A stretch of 64,000 bases of DNA from Delphinapterus leucas (Eukaryota > Chordata > Mammalia > Artiodactyla > Monodontidae): assembly GCF_002288925.2 (NCBI RefSeq), contig NW_022098091.1, forward strand, positions 559,917-623,916, written 5' to 3'. The position numbers and the translations under genes are program-made. The stretch's first letter is position 1; each line of letters opens with the position of its first letter. This document shows positions 1 to 13,200 of this stretch, in pieces. The notes beneath the pieces are model-generated. The model ran no database searches and was not told the origin of the DNA. It was given only the letters and a program-made list of their open reading frames with translations.

Positions 1-96
1 CTCCACGGCATGTGGGATCCTCCTGGACAAGGGATCAAACCCATGTCCCCTGCATTGGCAGTGGGTTCTTAACCACTGCGCCACCAGGGAAGTCCC
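1..96 (-). mobile_element. CHR-type SINE, partial at window edge
   Basis: Antisense SINE head: reading the minus strand from 96 gives the standard opening (gggacttccctggtggcgca...) and continues through the tRNA-like part to the window edge. It interrupts L1 ORF2. Confidence 0.9.
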
Positions 97-390
97 AGAT
101 TTGGATTTCTTTTATTTCTTTTTCTTCTCTGATTGCCATGGCTAGGACTTCCAGAACTATGTTGAATAAAAGTGGCAAGACCGGACATCCCTTGTCTTGT
201 TCCTGATCTTAGAGGAAATGCTTTCAGCTTTTCACCATTTAGTACGGTGTTAGCTGTGGATTTGTCACATATGGCCTTTATTATGTTGAGGTAGTTTCCC
301 TCTATGCCCAGTTTCTGGAGAGTTTTTATCATAAATGGGTGTTTAATTTTATCAGAAGCATTTTGTGCTTCTTTTTGAGATGATCATATG

Positions 391-546
391 TTGGTTTTTT
401 GTTAACATCTTTACTGGAGTATAATTGCTTTACAATGGTGTTAGTTTCTGCTTTATAACAAAGAATCAGCTATACATATACATATATCCGCATATCCCCT
501 CCCTCTTTATCTCCCTCCCACCCTCCCTATCCCACCCCTCTAGGTG
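391..546 (-). mobile_element. 5'-truncated L1 3' end nested in the larger L1
   Basis: The segment matches the reverse complement of the L1 3' end at about 42690-42840 in this window. It is flanked by gatcatatg at 382-390 and 547-555, a perfect 9-base duplication that also restores the host L1 across the gap. Confidence 0.85.
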
Positions 547-2426
547 GATCATATGGTTTTTAGTCTTCCATTTGTTAATGTGGTGTATCACACTGAACAA
601 TTTGCAGATATTGAAAAATCCTTGCATCCCTGGAATAAATCCCACTTGATCGTGGTGTATGGTCCTTTTAATGTATTGTTGGATTCAGTTTGCTAGTATT
701 TTGTTGAGGATTTTTGCATCTATGTTCATCAGTGATACTGGTCTGTCATTTTCTTTTTTTGTGGTAGCTATGTTTGGCTTTGGTATCAGGGTGATGGTAG
801 CCTCATAGAATGAGTTTGGAGTGTTCCTTCCTCTGCATTTTTTGGAATAGTTTCAGAAGGATAGGTCTTTACTCTAAATGTTTGATAGAATTTGCCTGTG
901 AAGCCATGTGGTCCTGGACTTTGTTCATTGGAAGTTTTTAAATTACTGATTCAATTTCAGTACTGGTAATTGGTCTGTTCATATTTTCTATTTCTTCCTG
1001 GTTCATTCTTGGAAGACTATACCTTTCTAAGAATTTGTCCATTTCTTCTAGGTTGTCCATGTGTTGGCATATGGTTGCTTGTAGTAGTCTCTTATGATAC
1101 TTTGTATTTCTGTGGTGTCAGTTGTAACTTTTTTCATTTCTAATTTTATTGATTTGAGCTCTCTACCTTTTTTTCTTGATGAGTCTGGCTAAAGGTTTAT
1201 CAATTTTGTTTATCTTTTCAAAGAACCAGCTTTTAGTTTCATTGATCTTTTCTGCTGTTCATCTCTCTTTCATTTATTTCTGCCCTGATTTTTATGATTT
1301 CTTTCCTTCTACTAACTTTGGGTTTTGTTCTTCTTTCTCTAGTTGCTAGGTGTAAGGTTAGGTTGTTTGAGATTTTTCTTGTTTCCTGAGGTAGGATTGT
1401 ATTGCTATAAACTTCTGTCTTAGAACTGCTTTTGCTGTGTCCCATAGATTTTGGAGCATCGTGTTTTCATTTTCATTTGTCTCTAGGTATTTTTTGATTA
1501 CCTCTTTGATTTCTTCAGTGATCCATTGGTTGTTTAGTAACATATTGTTTAGCCTCCACTTGTTTGTTATTTACAGCTTTTTTTCTTGTAGCTGATTTCT
1601 AATCTCATAGCGTTGTGATTGTTGTGGTTGGAAAAGATGCTTGATATGATTTCAGTTTTCTTAAATTTACTGGGGCTTGCTTTGTGGCCCAGTATGTGAT
1701 CTATCCTGGAGAATGTTCCATGTACCCTTGAGAAGAATGTGTATTCTGCTGCTTTCAGATGGAATGTTCTATAAATATCAATTAAGTCCATCTGATCTAA
1801 TGTATCATTTAAGGCCTGTGTTTCCTTATTGATTTTTTGTCTGGATGATCTGTCTATTGATATAAGTGGGTTGTTAAAGTCCCCCACTATTAGAGTATTA
1901 CTGTCGATTTCTCCTTTTATGTCTCTTAACATTTGCTTCATATATTGAGGGGCTCTTATGTTGGGTGCATATATATTTACAATTGTTATATCTTCTCCTT
2001 GGATTGATTCCTTGATCATTACGTACTGTCCTTCTTTGTCTCTTGTAAGTCTTTATTTTAAAGTCGATTTTGTCTGATATGCATATTGGCTACTCCAGCT
2101 TTCTTTTGATTTCCATTTACATGGAATACCCTTTTTCATCCCCTCACTTTCAGTCTGTACATGTCCCAAGATCTGAAGTGGGTCTGTTGTAGACAGCACA
2201 TATACGGGCCTTGTTTTTGTATCCATTCATCCAGTCTATGTCTTTTGGTTGGAGCATTTCATCCATTTACATTTAAAGTAATTATTGATATGTTTGTTCT
2301 TATTGCCATTTTATTAATTGTTTTGGATTTGTTTTTGTAGGTCTTTTTTCTTTCTTTCCTCTTTTGTTCTCCTCTCTTGTAATTTAATGACTATCGTTAG
2401 TGTTGTGTTTTGATTGCTTTCTTTTG

Positions 2427-2444
2427 TGTGTGTGTGTGTGTGTA
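2427..2444. repeat. (TG)n microsatellite
   Basis: About nine TG dinucleotides inside the antisense L1. Confidence 0.8.
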
Positions 2445-4440
2445 TTGTAGATTATTGGTTTGTGGTTACCATAAGATTTTGATATAGCAGTCTATATATA
2501 TATACAAGATTGTTTTAAGTTGCTGGCCTCTTAATTTCAAATACATTTCCAATATCCTGCTTTTGTACTTTCCTCTTCTCATGATTGCTGGTTTTGGTAT
2601 CGTATTTGTGTGTGGATGATTTCCTACATTTACTGTATGTTTGCCTTTACCAGTGAGCTTTCCCATTCATAATTTTCTTGTTTCTAGTTATGGCCTTTTC
2701 TTTTCCGCCTAGAGAAGTTCCTTTAGCATATGTTGTAAAGCTGGTTTGGTGGTGCTGAATTCTTTTAGCTTTTGCTTGTCCGTAAAGCTTTTGATTTTTC
2801 CAAATCTGAAAAGAGCCTTGCTGGGTGGAGTATCCTTGGTTGTAGGTTTTTCCTTTCATCACATTAAATATATCATGCCACTCCCTTCTGGCCTGCAGGG
2901 TTTCTGCTGAAAAATCAGCTGATAACCTTATGGGGATTCCCCTTGTATGTTATTTGTTGCTTTTTTCTTGTTGGTTTTAATATTTTCTCTTTGTCTTTAA
3001 TTTTTGTCAGTCTGGTTACTATATGTCTTGGTGTGTTCCTCCTTGGGTTTATCCTATATGGGACTGTCTAGGCTTCCTGGACTTGTGTGTTTCCTTTCCC
3101 ATGTTAGGGGAGTTTTGGGTTTTTATCTCTTCAAATATTTTCTCAGGCCCTCTCTCTCTTTTTTCTCCTTCTGGGACCCCTGTAATGTCAATGTTGGTGC
3201 TTTTAACGTTGTCCCAGAGGTCTCTTAGACTTTTCACTTTTTTTCTTTTTTCTGTTCTGTGGCAGTGATTTCCACCAGTCTGTCTTCCAGCTCACTTATT
3301 CATTCTTCTGCCTCATTTATTCTGCTATTGATTCCTTCTAGTGTATTTTTCATTTCAGTTATTGTTCATCTCTGTTTGTTCTTTAAATTTTCTAGCTCTT
3401 TGTTAAACGTTTTATGTATCTTCTTGGTCTCTGCCTCCATTCTTTTTCCAAGATTGTGGATCATCTTTACTATCATTACTCTCTTTTGTCTAACTTTCTG
3501 TGTTTGGCCTCCGTTCCTCAGGCTGCAGGATTATAGCTCCTCTTGCTTCTGGTGTCTGTCCCCTGGTGGGTGAGGTTGGTCCAGAGGCTTGTGCAGGCTT
3601 CCTGGTGGGAGGGACTGGTGCCTGTCCATTGGTGGGTGGAGCTGGGTCTTGTCCCTTTGGTGAGCAGGGCCATGTCAAGGAGTGTGTTTAGAGGTGGCTG
3701 TGGAATCAGGACGACTTCAGGCAGCCTGTCTGCTGATGGGTGGGGCTGTGCTCCCATCCTGTTAGTTGTTTGGCCTGAGGCGTTCTAGCACTGGAGCTTG
3801 CAGGCTATGGGATGGGGCCAGGTTTCAATGCCAAAATGGTGACCTCTGGGAGAGTTCACAATGATGAATATTCATTGGGGCCTCTGCCAACAGTGTCCTT
3901 GCCCCCATAGTCAGCCACAGCCAACCTCTGCCTCCCCGGGAGACCCTCCAAGACCCACAGGTAGGTCTGGCCCAGGCTCCTATGGAGTCACTGCTTTGCC
4001 CTGGGTCCCAGTGCATGTGAAACCTTGTGTGTGCCCTCCAAGAGTATTGTCTCTGTTTCCCCCAGTCCTGTGGAGCTCCTGCACTCAAGCCCCACTGACA
4101 CAGCCAAATGCACTAGGGGCTCCTCTTGATGCCATGCCCACAGGCTGGGGAGCCTGACATGGGGCTCAGAACTCTTACTCCTGTGGGAGAACCTCTGCGA
4201 TATAATTATCTTCCAGTTTGTGGGTTGCCCACCTGGTGGGTATGGGATTTGATTATATCGCGAAAGCATCCCTTCTACCATCTCATTGTGGCTTCTTCTT
4301 TGTCTTTGGATGTAGAATATCTTTTTGGTAGGTTTGAATCTTTTTTGTAGATGGTTGTTCAGCAGTTAGTTGTGATTTTGGTGTTCTTGTGAGATGAGGT
4401 AAGCTCAAGTCCCTTTGTTCCACCATCTTGTCTCCCCAAC

Positions 4441-4530
4441 ACCCTTTAGACTTTTTAATGATGGCCATTCTGCACAGTGTGAGGTAGTACATCATTGCAG
4501 TTTTGATTTGCATGAAATTTGTGTTTTAAA
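4441..4530 (-). mobile_element. L1 ORF2 C-terminal fragment
   Basis: A short piece resembling the L1 ORF2 3' region in antisense; a similar sequence is found at 30298-30390. It may be part of an older L1 into which the 1-4440 element inserted. Confidence 0.6.
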
Positions 4531-4540
4531 AAGATGGTCC

Positions 4541-4659
4541 GGGGAATTCCCTGGCGGTCTGCGCTTCCATTGCAGGGGACCCCATTCGATCCCTGGTCAG
4601 GGAACTAAGATCCCACAAGCCACAGCAGCCCGGCCAAAAAAAGAAGAAAAAAAAAAAAA
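4541..4659 (+). mobile_element. Short CHR SINE with poly(A)
   Basis: The tRNA-like head is followed by an A-rich tail. It is flanked by a 13-base duplication aaaaagatggtcc at 4528-4540 and 4660-4672. Confidence 0.9.
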
Positions 4660-4805
4660 AAAAAGATGGTCCAGGTAGGAGTTCCTGGAGAAGATCAAAT
4701 AGAATATTTGCATCTCAAAGGCATAGGAGGAGAAAGGCAAGTTCCTCCTAGGAGGACTTTGTTCCTTAAAGGCTAGATTTTTGTTTTTCAATACTTACAA
4801 GCCTC

Positions 4806-5151
4806 GGGAATTCCCTGGTGGTGCAGTGGTTAAGAATCCACCTGCCAGTGCTGGGGACACAGGTTCGGCCAGGAAGATCCAACATGCCGCGGAGCAACTA
4901 AGCCTGTGCGCCACAGCTACTGAGCCTGCGCTCTAGAGCCCACAAGCCACAACTGTTGAAGCCCGCAAGCCACAACTACTGAAGCTCACGTGCCTAGAGC
5001 CTGTGCTCCGCAGCAAGAGAAGCCACTGCAATGAGAAGCCCGTGCACCACAACGAAGAGTAGCCCTCACTTGCCGCAACTAGAGAAAGCCCACGCACAGC
5101 AATGAAGACCCAATGCAGTCAAAAATAAATAAAAAATTAATTTAAAAAGAA
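4806..5151 (+). mobile_element. Long CHR SINE
   Basis: A full-length copy with the repeated 'ccacaactactga' body and an AATAAATAAA tail. It is flanked by acaagcctc at 4797-4805 and 5152-5160. Confidence 0.9.
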
Positions 5152-5543
5152 ACAAGCCTCTTAATAGGTGAGGTTGGGGAGTGGTGAAAGGTTTGGTGGG
5201 TTTTGTATTGTTTCTGGAGCCACATCTCTGTTCCTGTAAAGAGTAGAATTTTAAAACAAGGACAGTTGTTTTTAATTCCTCAAAGAATTGGGTGGCTACC
5301 TCAATGAAAGGACTGACATACCCATTCACCTCTGTTGGAATTTTACGTTCCCTCATTTAGCTTAGGGGACAAGGACCCCCCCCCCAGTAAAATTCCTATC
5401 AGGCTCTGAATATCAGCTATGGTCAGTTTAGTCAGACCGGTGGACTCCCATCTTGGTAATCCATTTACAAACACTTTTGAGGATCCTTCCTGGGTTTAAG
5501 AAATTCTTTAACTATGGCCTACAGCCTCAGATGGTCCCATTTC

Positions 5544-6227
5544 TTTTTCTTTTTTTTTTTGAAGTATAGTTGATTTGCAATGTTGTGCCTATCTCTACTG
5601 TACAGCAAAGTGGCTCAGCTTTACACATATGTATTCTTTTTTTAATATTCTTTTCCATTATGGTTTATCCCAGAAGATATTGTTTATCCATTCTAAATGT
5701 AATAGTTTGCATCTACCAGCCCCAAATTCCCAGCCCATCCCTTTCCCTCCCTCTCTCTCCTGGCCTTGGCAACCGTGAGTCTGATCTCTATGTCTGTGAG
5801 TCTGTTTCTGTTTTGTAGATACGTTCATGTGTGCCATATTTTAGATTCCACATATAAGTGATATCATATGGTATTTGTCTTTGTGTTTCTGACTTACTTC
5901 ACTTAGTATGATAATCTCTTGGTCTGTCCATGTTGCTGCAGATGGCATTATTTCGTTCTTTTTTATGGCTGAGTAGTATTCCATTGTATATATGTACCAT
6001 GTCTTCTTTATCCATTCATCTGTCGACGGACATTTAGGTTATTTCCATGTCTTGGGTATTGTGAATAGTGCTGCTATGAACATAGGAATGCAAGTACCTT
6101 TTTGAATTATAGTTTTGTCCGGGTACATACCCAGGAGTGGGATTGCTGGATCATATGGTAATTCTATTTTTAGTTTTCTGAGGAACCTCCATACTGTTTT
6201 CCATAGTGGCTGCACCAACTTACATTC
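5544..6227 (-). mobile_element. L1 3' end, antisense
   Basis: A poly(T) start is followed by L1 3'UTR and the ORF2 C-terminal region on the minus strand ([34 protein letters not shown]). It is flanked by a 20-base imperfect duplication at 5524-5543 and 6228-6247 (two mismatches). Confidence 0.9.
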
Positions 6228-6247
6228 CTCAGGTGGTCCCGTTTCTA

Positions 6248-7017
6248 AAGGTAACCATTTAATAGTGTCTTCAGAGTAGAAAGGCAATTCAGATAGAGGA
6301 TTACTAGAATGAGTACTCAAAAGGAGGATAGAGGGGAGCAGTAGTTAAAGTTTTAGGTACCATTAATCTTTCATTAGCCTTCTACAGTTCTTTCAATGAG
6401 GCTATTTTGAAATTTTGGAGCTTTTTGGGGCTTCTGCATATCAATTAAAATGGGTACAATAGTTTAAGATGAGAGCTCTCTAAAATTTTAACAATTTAGA
6501 AGTTTTTCCAATTCAGAGGATCCAAAGCTTCAAAAAGCTAGCCCTATACAAATATTTCTCCCTGCTAACCTAATTTGTAAAAGAGAAACTCTTACCACTG
6601 TTTCCAGTAGACTCTGCAGGCAGACATCCAGGAGACTGCCAGCTTTAACTGCATGCAAAAAAATCAGTTTGGGAATGCAAAAAGAGAACCCAATCTTGGC
6701 CATTTCAGGGTGGGGTTTCCTCTAATTTCCAATTAAGTACTTGCAAGCATACATAAACCCAGCTGGTATTCCGATAGGTGGCTGTCTGTCTGCACAGGAG
6801 CTGTTTGGCCTTTGAGGCACGATTTCCCATTATTAATTTGGTAACCTAATTCAGATATGAGATATGATCTGAACAGTGTTAGGGGGACAGTGTGGTGGAT
6901 CAAATGTGTGCTGCTTCTGACTCTAGCTCCAGTAGAGAGAGGAGGCCAAAGGGCAGAGAAAATTTTTTATGTTTAAATTATCCTTGACTTGCCTTAGAAT
7001 ATGAAATTTTATTTCAT
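6248..7017. other. Unique spacer without recognised genes
   Basis: About 770 bases with no coding signal, repeat head or CpG cluster that I could identify. It may be TDRKH 5' intron or flank. Confidence 0.5.
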
Positions 7018-7029
7018 CACATGTGATTT

Positions 7030-7245
7030 TGTTTTCCTTTTTTTTTTTTTTTTTGTGGTACGTGGGCCTCTCACTGTTGTGGCCTCTCCTGTTGTGGAGC
7101 ACAGGCTCTGGACGCGCAGGCCCAGCAACCATGGCTCACGGGCCCAGCCGATCTGCGGCATGTGGGATCTTCCCGGACCGGGGCACGAACCCGCGTCCCC
7201 TGCATCGGCAGGCGGACCCTCAACCACTGCGCCACCAGGGAAGCC
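7030..7245 (-). mobile_element. CHR SINE (short 'ctgggcccgtgagccatggcc' subtype), antisense
   Basis: A poly(T) is followed by a SINE body that closely matches the copies at 23009, 45350 and 60760. It is flanked by a perfect 12-base duplication cacatgtgattt at 7018-7029 and 7246-7257, so it is young. Confidence 0.93.
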
Positions 7246-7499
7246 CACATGTGATTTATTAAAGTGAAAAACAGAATGGTTGTAAGTGTATTGATGGGCT
7301 AGGGAGTAAGACTATGAAGACGGAAGTGACATGTGTCAGAGCGAGAATACTTAAGAGGGTACATCCTGTTCCCCTCGTAGGGGTAGGTTTAGAATATAAG
7401 GCTGTGAAGATGGTAGGCAGAGATTAGATTATAAAGAACCTTTCATGGCACTGAGCTTACATATAGGCAGGAGAGTTGCTGAAGAATAAGAGGATGTGT

Positions 7500-9660
7500 A
7501 TTCATTCAACAAATTATTATTGACCAAATATTTATTGAGTGGCTACTATGTGCTAAGTACTGAGGAACAAAACAAAACAAAAAAATTCCTGCCTTTGGGG
7601 AGTTAACTTTCTAATGGGGAGACAATCAAAGTGAACACCTTCCAGATTATTATAATGACTGACTTTTAATCATAGTGAAATGGAAAACTGTGGAAGGATT
7701 TGAGCAGATGAATAGCATTATTTGACTTACTCCAGCTGTTGTGTTGGGAATAAACTGGACAATGGCAAAAGCAGGGACATAAGAAGCAGTTGCAATAATC
7801 TAGACAAGAGATAATGGTGGTTTAGAGCATATGGTGGTCATAGCAGTGGAGAGGTTAAAAAGTGGTCAGATTCTGGACAATTTGAAAGTAAAACAGATAG
7901 GATTTGCTGACAGGATGGATGTGCTGTTTGAGGGAAAGAAGAGTAAGATTTTTAGCCTGAGGAGCTGAAAGAATGGAGTTGCCATTAACTGAGATGGCAA
8001 AGACTACAGGAAGAGGGTGACATCAGGAGCTAGGTGTTGCATCTGTTAGGTTTGAGATGCCTATTAAACATCAAATGGAGACATCTCATAGGCAGTTGGA
8101 TACACAGACCTGGAGTTCATAGGAATGGTTCTAACTAGATCTGTGAATTTGGGGATTAAATCAGCATATAGATGAGGTTTAAAGCCAAGACTGACTGAGA
8201 CTTGATGAAATCCCCAGAGAAGTGAGGTAGAACAAAGAGGGCAAAGTACAGAGCCCTGGGGCACTCCAGTGTTTAGAGGTTAGAAAAAGGAGCAGGAACC
8301 AGCAAAACAGACTGATGGAGCAGCCAGAAAGGGAGAAGGAGAACCAGGAAAGAGTGATGTGAAGCCAAGGGAAGAAAGTGTCAGAGAAGAGGGAGTCACC
8401 AGCTGTGCCAGACCCTGGGAAGGGTGTGGGCTAAAGGGAGGACTGAGAATTGGATTCAGCAAGTCCAAGTCACTGGTGACCTTGACAAGAGCAGTAAGAG
8501 TGGATTCGAGAAGAGAAATCGAACACAGAAGTATTGATGCTCTTTGAGTTTTCTTATAAAAGGAAGGGAAGAAATGCATTGTATTTAGAGGAGTAAGTGG
8601 AATTGAGAAAGGATTTTCTTTAAGAAAGGAGAAATAATAGCATGTTTGTCTGCTGATAGAAAGATTCAGCAGAGAGGAAAACATTAATGATGCAGGATAA
8701 GGAAGGAGAGCAACATTTATATGGAGCAGAGATAGTTCATCAATGGCCACAGGAAAGAAGATAGAATATTTAGGCACAGATGGAGATAGGTGGGTCAGTT
8801 TGGAAGTTTGTTAATATTTTCTCTGAATGCTTTACTTTCTTAGTGAAATAGGAAGCAAAGACATCAGTTGAGAGGGAGGATGGAGAAGGAAGCACTAGAG
8901 GTTTGAGAAGAGGCGGTATGAAATAATTGGGAGGGTGAGAAAGTACATGGAATAAGGAAATAGAGTGAGGGACATATTGAAATATGCTAGGCAGGGCTCC
9001 CCTGGTGGCGCAGTGGTTGAGAACCCGCCTGCCAATGCAGGGGATACGGGTTCGAGCCCTGGTCCCGGAGGATCCCACATGCCGCAGAGCAACTGGGCCC
9101 GTGTGCCACAACTGCTGAGCCTGCGCTCTAGAGCCCACGAGCCACAACTGCTGAGCCCACACGCCACAATTACTGAAGCCCATGTGCCATAACTACTGAA
9201 GCCTTCGTGCCTAGAGCCCGTGCTCCGCAACAGGAGAGGCCACCGTGATGGGAGGTCCGCGTACCGCAACGAGGAGTGGCCCCTGCTCACTGCAACTAGA
9301 GAGAGCCCATGCGCAGCAACGAAGACCCAACACAGCCAAAAATAAATAAATAAAATAAATTTAATAAATAAATTTTAAAAATATATATGCTAGGCAGCAA
9401 AATGAATATACAGCGTCAGAGAGAGACTAACAGCAAGAAGGGCATTGCAGTGGTCTAAATGAGATTTGATGAGCTTCTGAATCAATTCAGGTACAATATT
9501 GGGCTCATTAGCGTATAGGTAGTAGTTCAAGCTTCAAGTATGGATAAAATTGCCCAAAGAGAGCAGACTGACAATAGCAATGGATAGAGGCCACTGGATG
9601 ACAAGCTCAAAACTCAGAAGACTCCTCCAGGTAAACAGGAAGAACCATGGGAAAGAGGGC
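7500..9660 (-). mobile_element. L2 LINE, antisense, long degraded copy
   Basis: The 3' end lies at 7500-7560 (antisense of the L2 terminal gctcaataaatatttgttgaatg motif). The body extends right. On the minus strand, 8264-8064 reads PQGSVLCPLCST and then FKPHLYAD, the L2 reverse-transcriptase motif around the catalytic YAD. Many stops make it non-functional. It is interrupted by the SINE at 8995-9384, and the right limit is uncertain. It shares extended similarity with the copy at 23460-24690. Confidence 0.8.
8995..9384 (+). mobile_element. Long CHR SINE inside the L2
   Basis: A full-length copy with an AATAAATAAAT tail, flanked by a perfect 13-base duplication atatgctaggcag at 8982-8994 and 9385-9397. 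Confidence 0.93.
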
Positions 9661-10267
9661 ACAGAGGTAAGATTAGTTAAGGCTTATATGTGCCATCTAG
9701 GTTGATTACTTGGGAAGTTGTAGTTTTGGTGAAGGAACAGGAGAGAACCCATTTCACTGTTAGATGAGGAGTAAGTAGAAATACGGAGTACAGATAGTAA
9801 ATAGACCACACTTGCAAGAAAGAAAAGTAGAAGTAGCAAAGCCCGAAACTAGGCCTGGAAAGCCATTCCTTGCAGAGACAACAGCTTCTGGAAAGACCAG
9901 GAGGTATAGAAGTGCACATATAAGGAATTTTAAATAGTTTGATATGAAAACTAAATTTTTAAAAATATTTGATTCCTTTAATTTTTTGTTCCTTTGTCTT
10001 TTAAAACTGATCAGTGTATAGTTCTCTTTGGGGGAATTGGGGAGGGAGAAGTAACCTTCTATTTAGTTGTATGTATATGTGTCCCTTAGCTAACTTTAAA
10101 AAACAAAAATACCGAGACTTTCACATGAAGTAGACTTTGAGACTGCTCAAGCTCTTGAAATGGGAAATTAGGCAGTAATATTCTTCTTAATATTGTAATG
10201 TGTTCCCATTCTCTACCTGTCATAAAAGTTGTATGAAAGCTCCTTTTCCTTCATTTGCTTATTTTAG
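9661..10267. other. Sequence just upstream of first TDRKH coding exon
   Basis: Probably intron. No repeat was recognised with confidence apart from possible remains of the L2. A pyrimidine-rich tract and TTTTAG precede the exon at 10268. Confidence 0.5.
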
Positions 10268-10280
10268 GAGGCAGCAGAAA
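10268..10280 (+). other. TDRKH: TDRKH 5'UTR part of first coding exon
   Basis: The exon opens after the acceptor TTTTAG at 10262-10267 and has 13 untranslated bases before the ATG. The rest of the 5'UTR must be in one or more upstream exons. No promoter or CpG island for TDRKH was seen in 1-10267, so it may lie left of the window or be a weak promoter I missed. Confidence 0.7.
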
Positions 10281-13200
10281 ATGTCCACTGAACAGACTTC
10301 TTGGACAAGTTTGTCCACTATTCAGAAAATAGCACTGGGCCTCGGGATCCCAGCCAGTGCAGTGGTTGCCTATATCCTATACCGCAGATATAGGGAAAGC
10401 AGAGGTATGTGAATCCGTGACTGTACATATGGAAATGTTTAAACTATGTTCTGGCCTTGTTAAATTGAAATGAAAACTTTCCTTCCAGACTGGGTATCAT
10501 TTGTTGGGATGTAATTGGCTTTCTCTGAGGGATCTTTTTTTTTTTTAATAAATTCATTTATTTTTTATTTTTGGCTGCATTGGGTCTTCGTTGCTACGCG
10601 CGGGCTTTCTCTAGTTGCGGCGAGCGGGGGCTACTCTTCGTTGTGGTGCACGGGCTTCTCATTGCGGTGGCTTCTCTTGTTGCAGAGCATGGGCTCTAGG
10701 TGCGTGGGCTCCAGTAGTTGTGGCTCGCGGGCTCTAGAGCTCAGGCTCAGTAGTTGTGACACATGGGCTTAGTTGCTTTGCAGCGTGTGGGATCTTCCCA
10801 GACCAGGGCTCGAACCCGCATCCCCTGCATTGGCAGGTGGATTCTTAACCACTGCACCACCAGGGAAGTCCCTGTGAGGGATCTTTGAAACAAAGTTTTT
10901 TCTCTTCTATGTTAGTGTGAAGCTAGTCTGTGAAATAAAGAACTCATTTTATAATTCTTTTGATCTCTTCCCTTCAGCAATACCAGCACTACAATGGGTT
11001 CTTTCTTTCTCCTTTTTTTATACCCATACACTTGTTTATATTTTCCTTCTATTGTTAGAAGGCTAACTGTCCGGTCCAGTTTCCCCACAGGTTGGACCTA
11101 GAGAGTAGAACCTAGAGAAATGATTTACGTACAGACGAGAGAAATTCTGAACCTAGTGGGCTCCTCAGGCAACTTCTAGCCTTCATTCTTCTCCAGGAGT
11201 CGTGTCTTGGGGGAAGTAGTTTGCCCAGAATCCATCACTCCTTCCTTGCAGAACCAAATGACTTTTCGTGTTTTAGCATATGAAAACAGTAGCCCAGAGA
11301 GAATGCCCATCTTCTGGTCTTTCAGGACCTTTTAATTCCCACTCAGATGCTACTTCTCCTTCTCTTTATGGTTGAGATCCTCAGTTTATCTCTTGCATCC
11401 ACATCTCTTTGATAGCTAGATTCAGGGGAGGGCAGGTAGTAGCTTTGGGTATTATCTAAGTATGATCTGACGATCTATGCAGAAGAGCGGCTGACATTTG
11501 TTGGGGAGGATGACATCGAGATAGAGATGCGAGTCCCCCAGGAGGCTGTGAAGCTCATCATTGGCCGGCAAGGAGCCAATATTAAACAGGTAACTGTGTG
11601 AGCAGGCAACGGCTTTCCCAGGGATTGATTCTGCTTTCCCTTCTTTGCCCCCATTCCATAAAACCCACTCACACTATGTATATTTTAAACAGAAAAAATA
11701 CAGGAACTTATTAGGTAACTGCTATTTTCCTTCTAGAGATGAGTACTTCTCCCTAGAGAATGGGTGACTTAACTTGAAATGGGGATTTTTAATTGGGTGA
11801 TTCTCAGCCTGGTATAGCTTGAATCATTCCTTTCTACTGTGGAATTATGAACTCTCATTAATTGACAGTAACTAATTAATTGCTCCCTGATTCTTTTTAC
11901 CATCTCCTGTTGTTCAGTTGGAATGTCAATGAAATAAAATAATTGATTCTCTAATCCAAATTAGGGGGAAAGAGTGTTCTAAACACAGAGAAACTGTTTT
12001 GGATTAACTGCTATTTGGGGTTACCTTTGTCTCTAATCTCCTTCCATAAGTACACGTAATTGAGGACTGCTTATAGCACCCTGATTTCACTGATTACTGT
12101 GTCCAGTTCCGTCTACCTCCAGGGGTAGGTTTAGAGTATCCTTAGCTGACCCAGATGAGAGCTCGTCCAGAGTGTACTACCACATATCCTTTTCTCTGCA
12201 GCTACGAAAACAGACAGGTGCTCGGATCGATGTGGACACGGAGGATGTAGGAGATGAGCGGGTGCTGCTTATCAGTGGTTTTCCTGTTCAGGTGTGCAAG
12301 GCCAAAGCAGCAATTCATCAGATCCTGACTGAGAGTACCCCAGTGTCTGAGCAGCTCTCAGTTCCCCAGAGATCTGTGGGCAGAATCATAGGTACCACTG
12401 GACAGCTTCCTCTGCTGTTTCCTTTTTTGTTTACCTTTGCCTTTCTTTCACACCTTCCCAAGGGTTTCTCCTGACCTACTTCGCTTCACCTTGCTGAGAA
12501 AAAAAGGCAGGGACATTGAGACCAGAGCTTTACTTTTTTACAGAAGTAAAACAGTGGTAAAGCAAAACTCATTATCTCAAGAAGTTGTATGATCTGAACC
12601 TTACAGATAGGTTCCAGAAGGGTTCAGGTAAATGTTTTTACCTCAGATTTTTAAAGGGAAGCTAAGGATGCTCATTTCATCCCAAATCTTTCAAGACAAT
12701 GCTCTAAAAAGCACCTATTATGCCTTCCCATGGAGCATTCCTTACGCTGCTGGCAGAAGCAGAGAAATGTCCTGTCCCTGGTCCAGTGTTTCACACACCG
12801 TGTAGGGTATCTTCTAATGAAGTGGGGATGTAAAGTATGCCGAGTGGCCAAAAAATGCAAGTGACATGACCACATTAACCTAGCCAATGTGTAGAATTTA
12901 AATAAAATGGATAGAGCAAATAATCCAGTATTCCCCTTAGTATAGTACAGATTTCAGTAGCTCCTGCTTTCCATTCACTATCTTCCATTCTGTTTAGTTT
13001 GAAAATGAGAACTGACTCTCCCCTCCTAGTATGTACAAAACAGTGGTGTCTCTAGTAGTTAAGGTTACTGAGGAGGGAAGGACAGGTTTTTATGTATTAT
13101 TCAATGCAGGGAGAGGCGGCGAGACAATTCGTTCTATCTGTAAGGCCTCGGGAGCCAAAATAAACTGTGACAAAGAATCAGAGGGGACATTGCTACTATC

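Larger units (their letters stand above)
1..4440 (-). mobile_element. L1 retrotransposon, antisense, near full 5' part (5'UTR, ORF1, start of ORF2)
   Basis: Read on the minus strand, a GC-rich 5'UTR-like segment (about 4440-3490) is followed by ORF1 fragments (3237-3049: LWDNVKSTNIDITGVPEG, EKIFEEIK). ORF2 then begins with its endonuclease domain (2019-1567: IVNIYAPNIRAPQY, LIVGDFNNPL, SRIDHILGHK) and reaches the reverse-transcriptase fingers (332-69: [18 protein letters not shown]). Frames are broken by stops and frameshifts, so it is dead. The rest of ORF2 is off the left edge. The 5'UTR retained at 3.5-4.4 kb is unusual, as most copies are 5' truncated. Two later insertions lie inside it (SINE at 1-96, L1 end at 391-546). 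Confidence 0.9.

Noticed and set aside
8280..8777. 165-codon minus-strand frame
   Set aside because: It lies within the L2 body, has no coherent domain of its own, and the L2 copy is otherwise full of stops.
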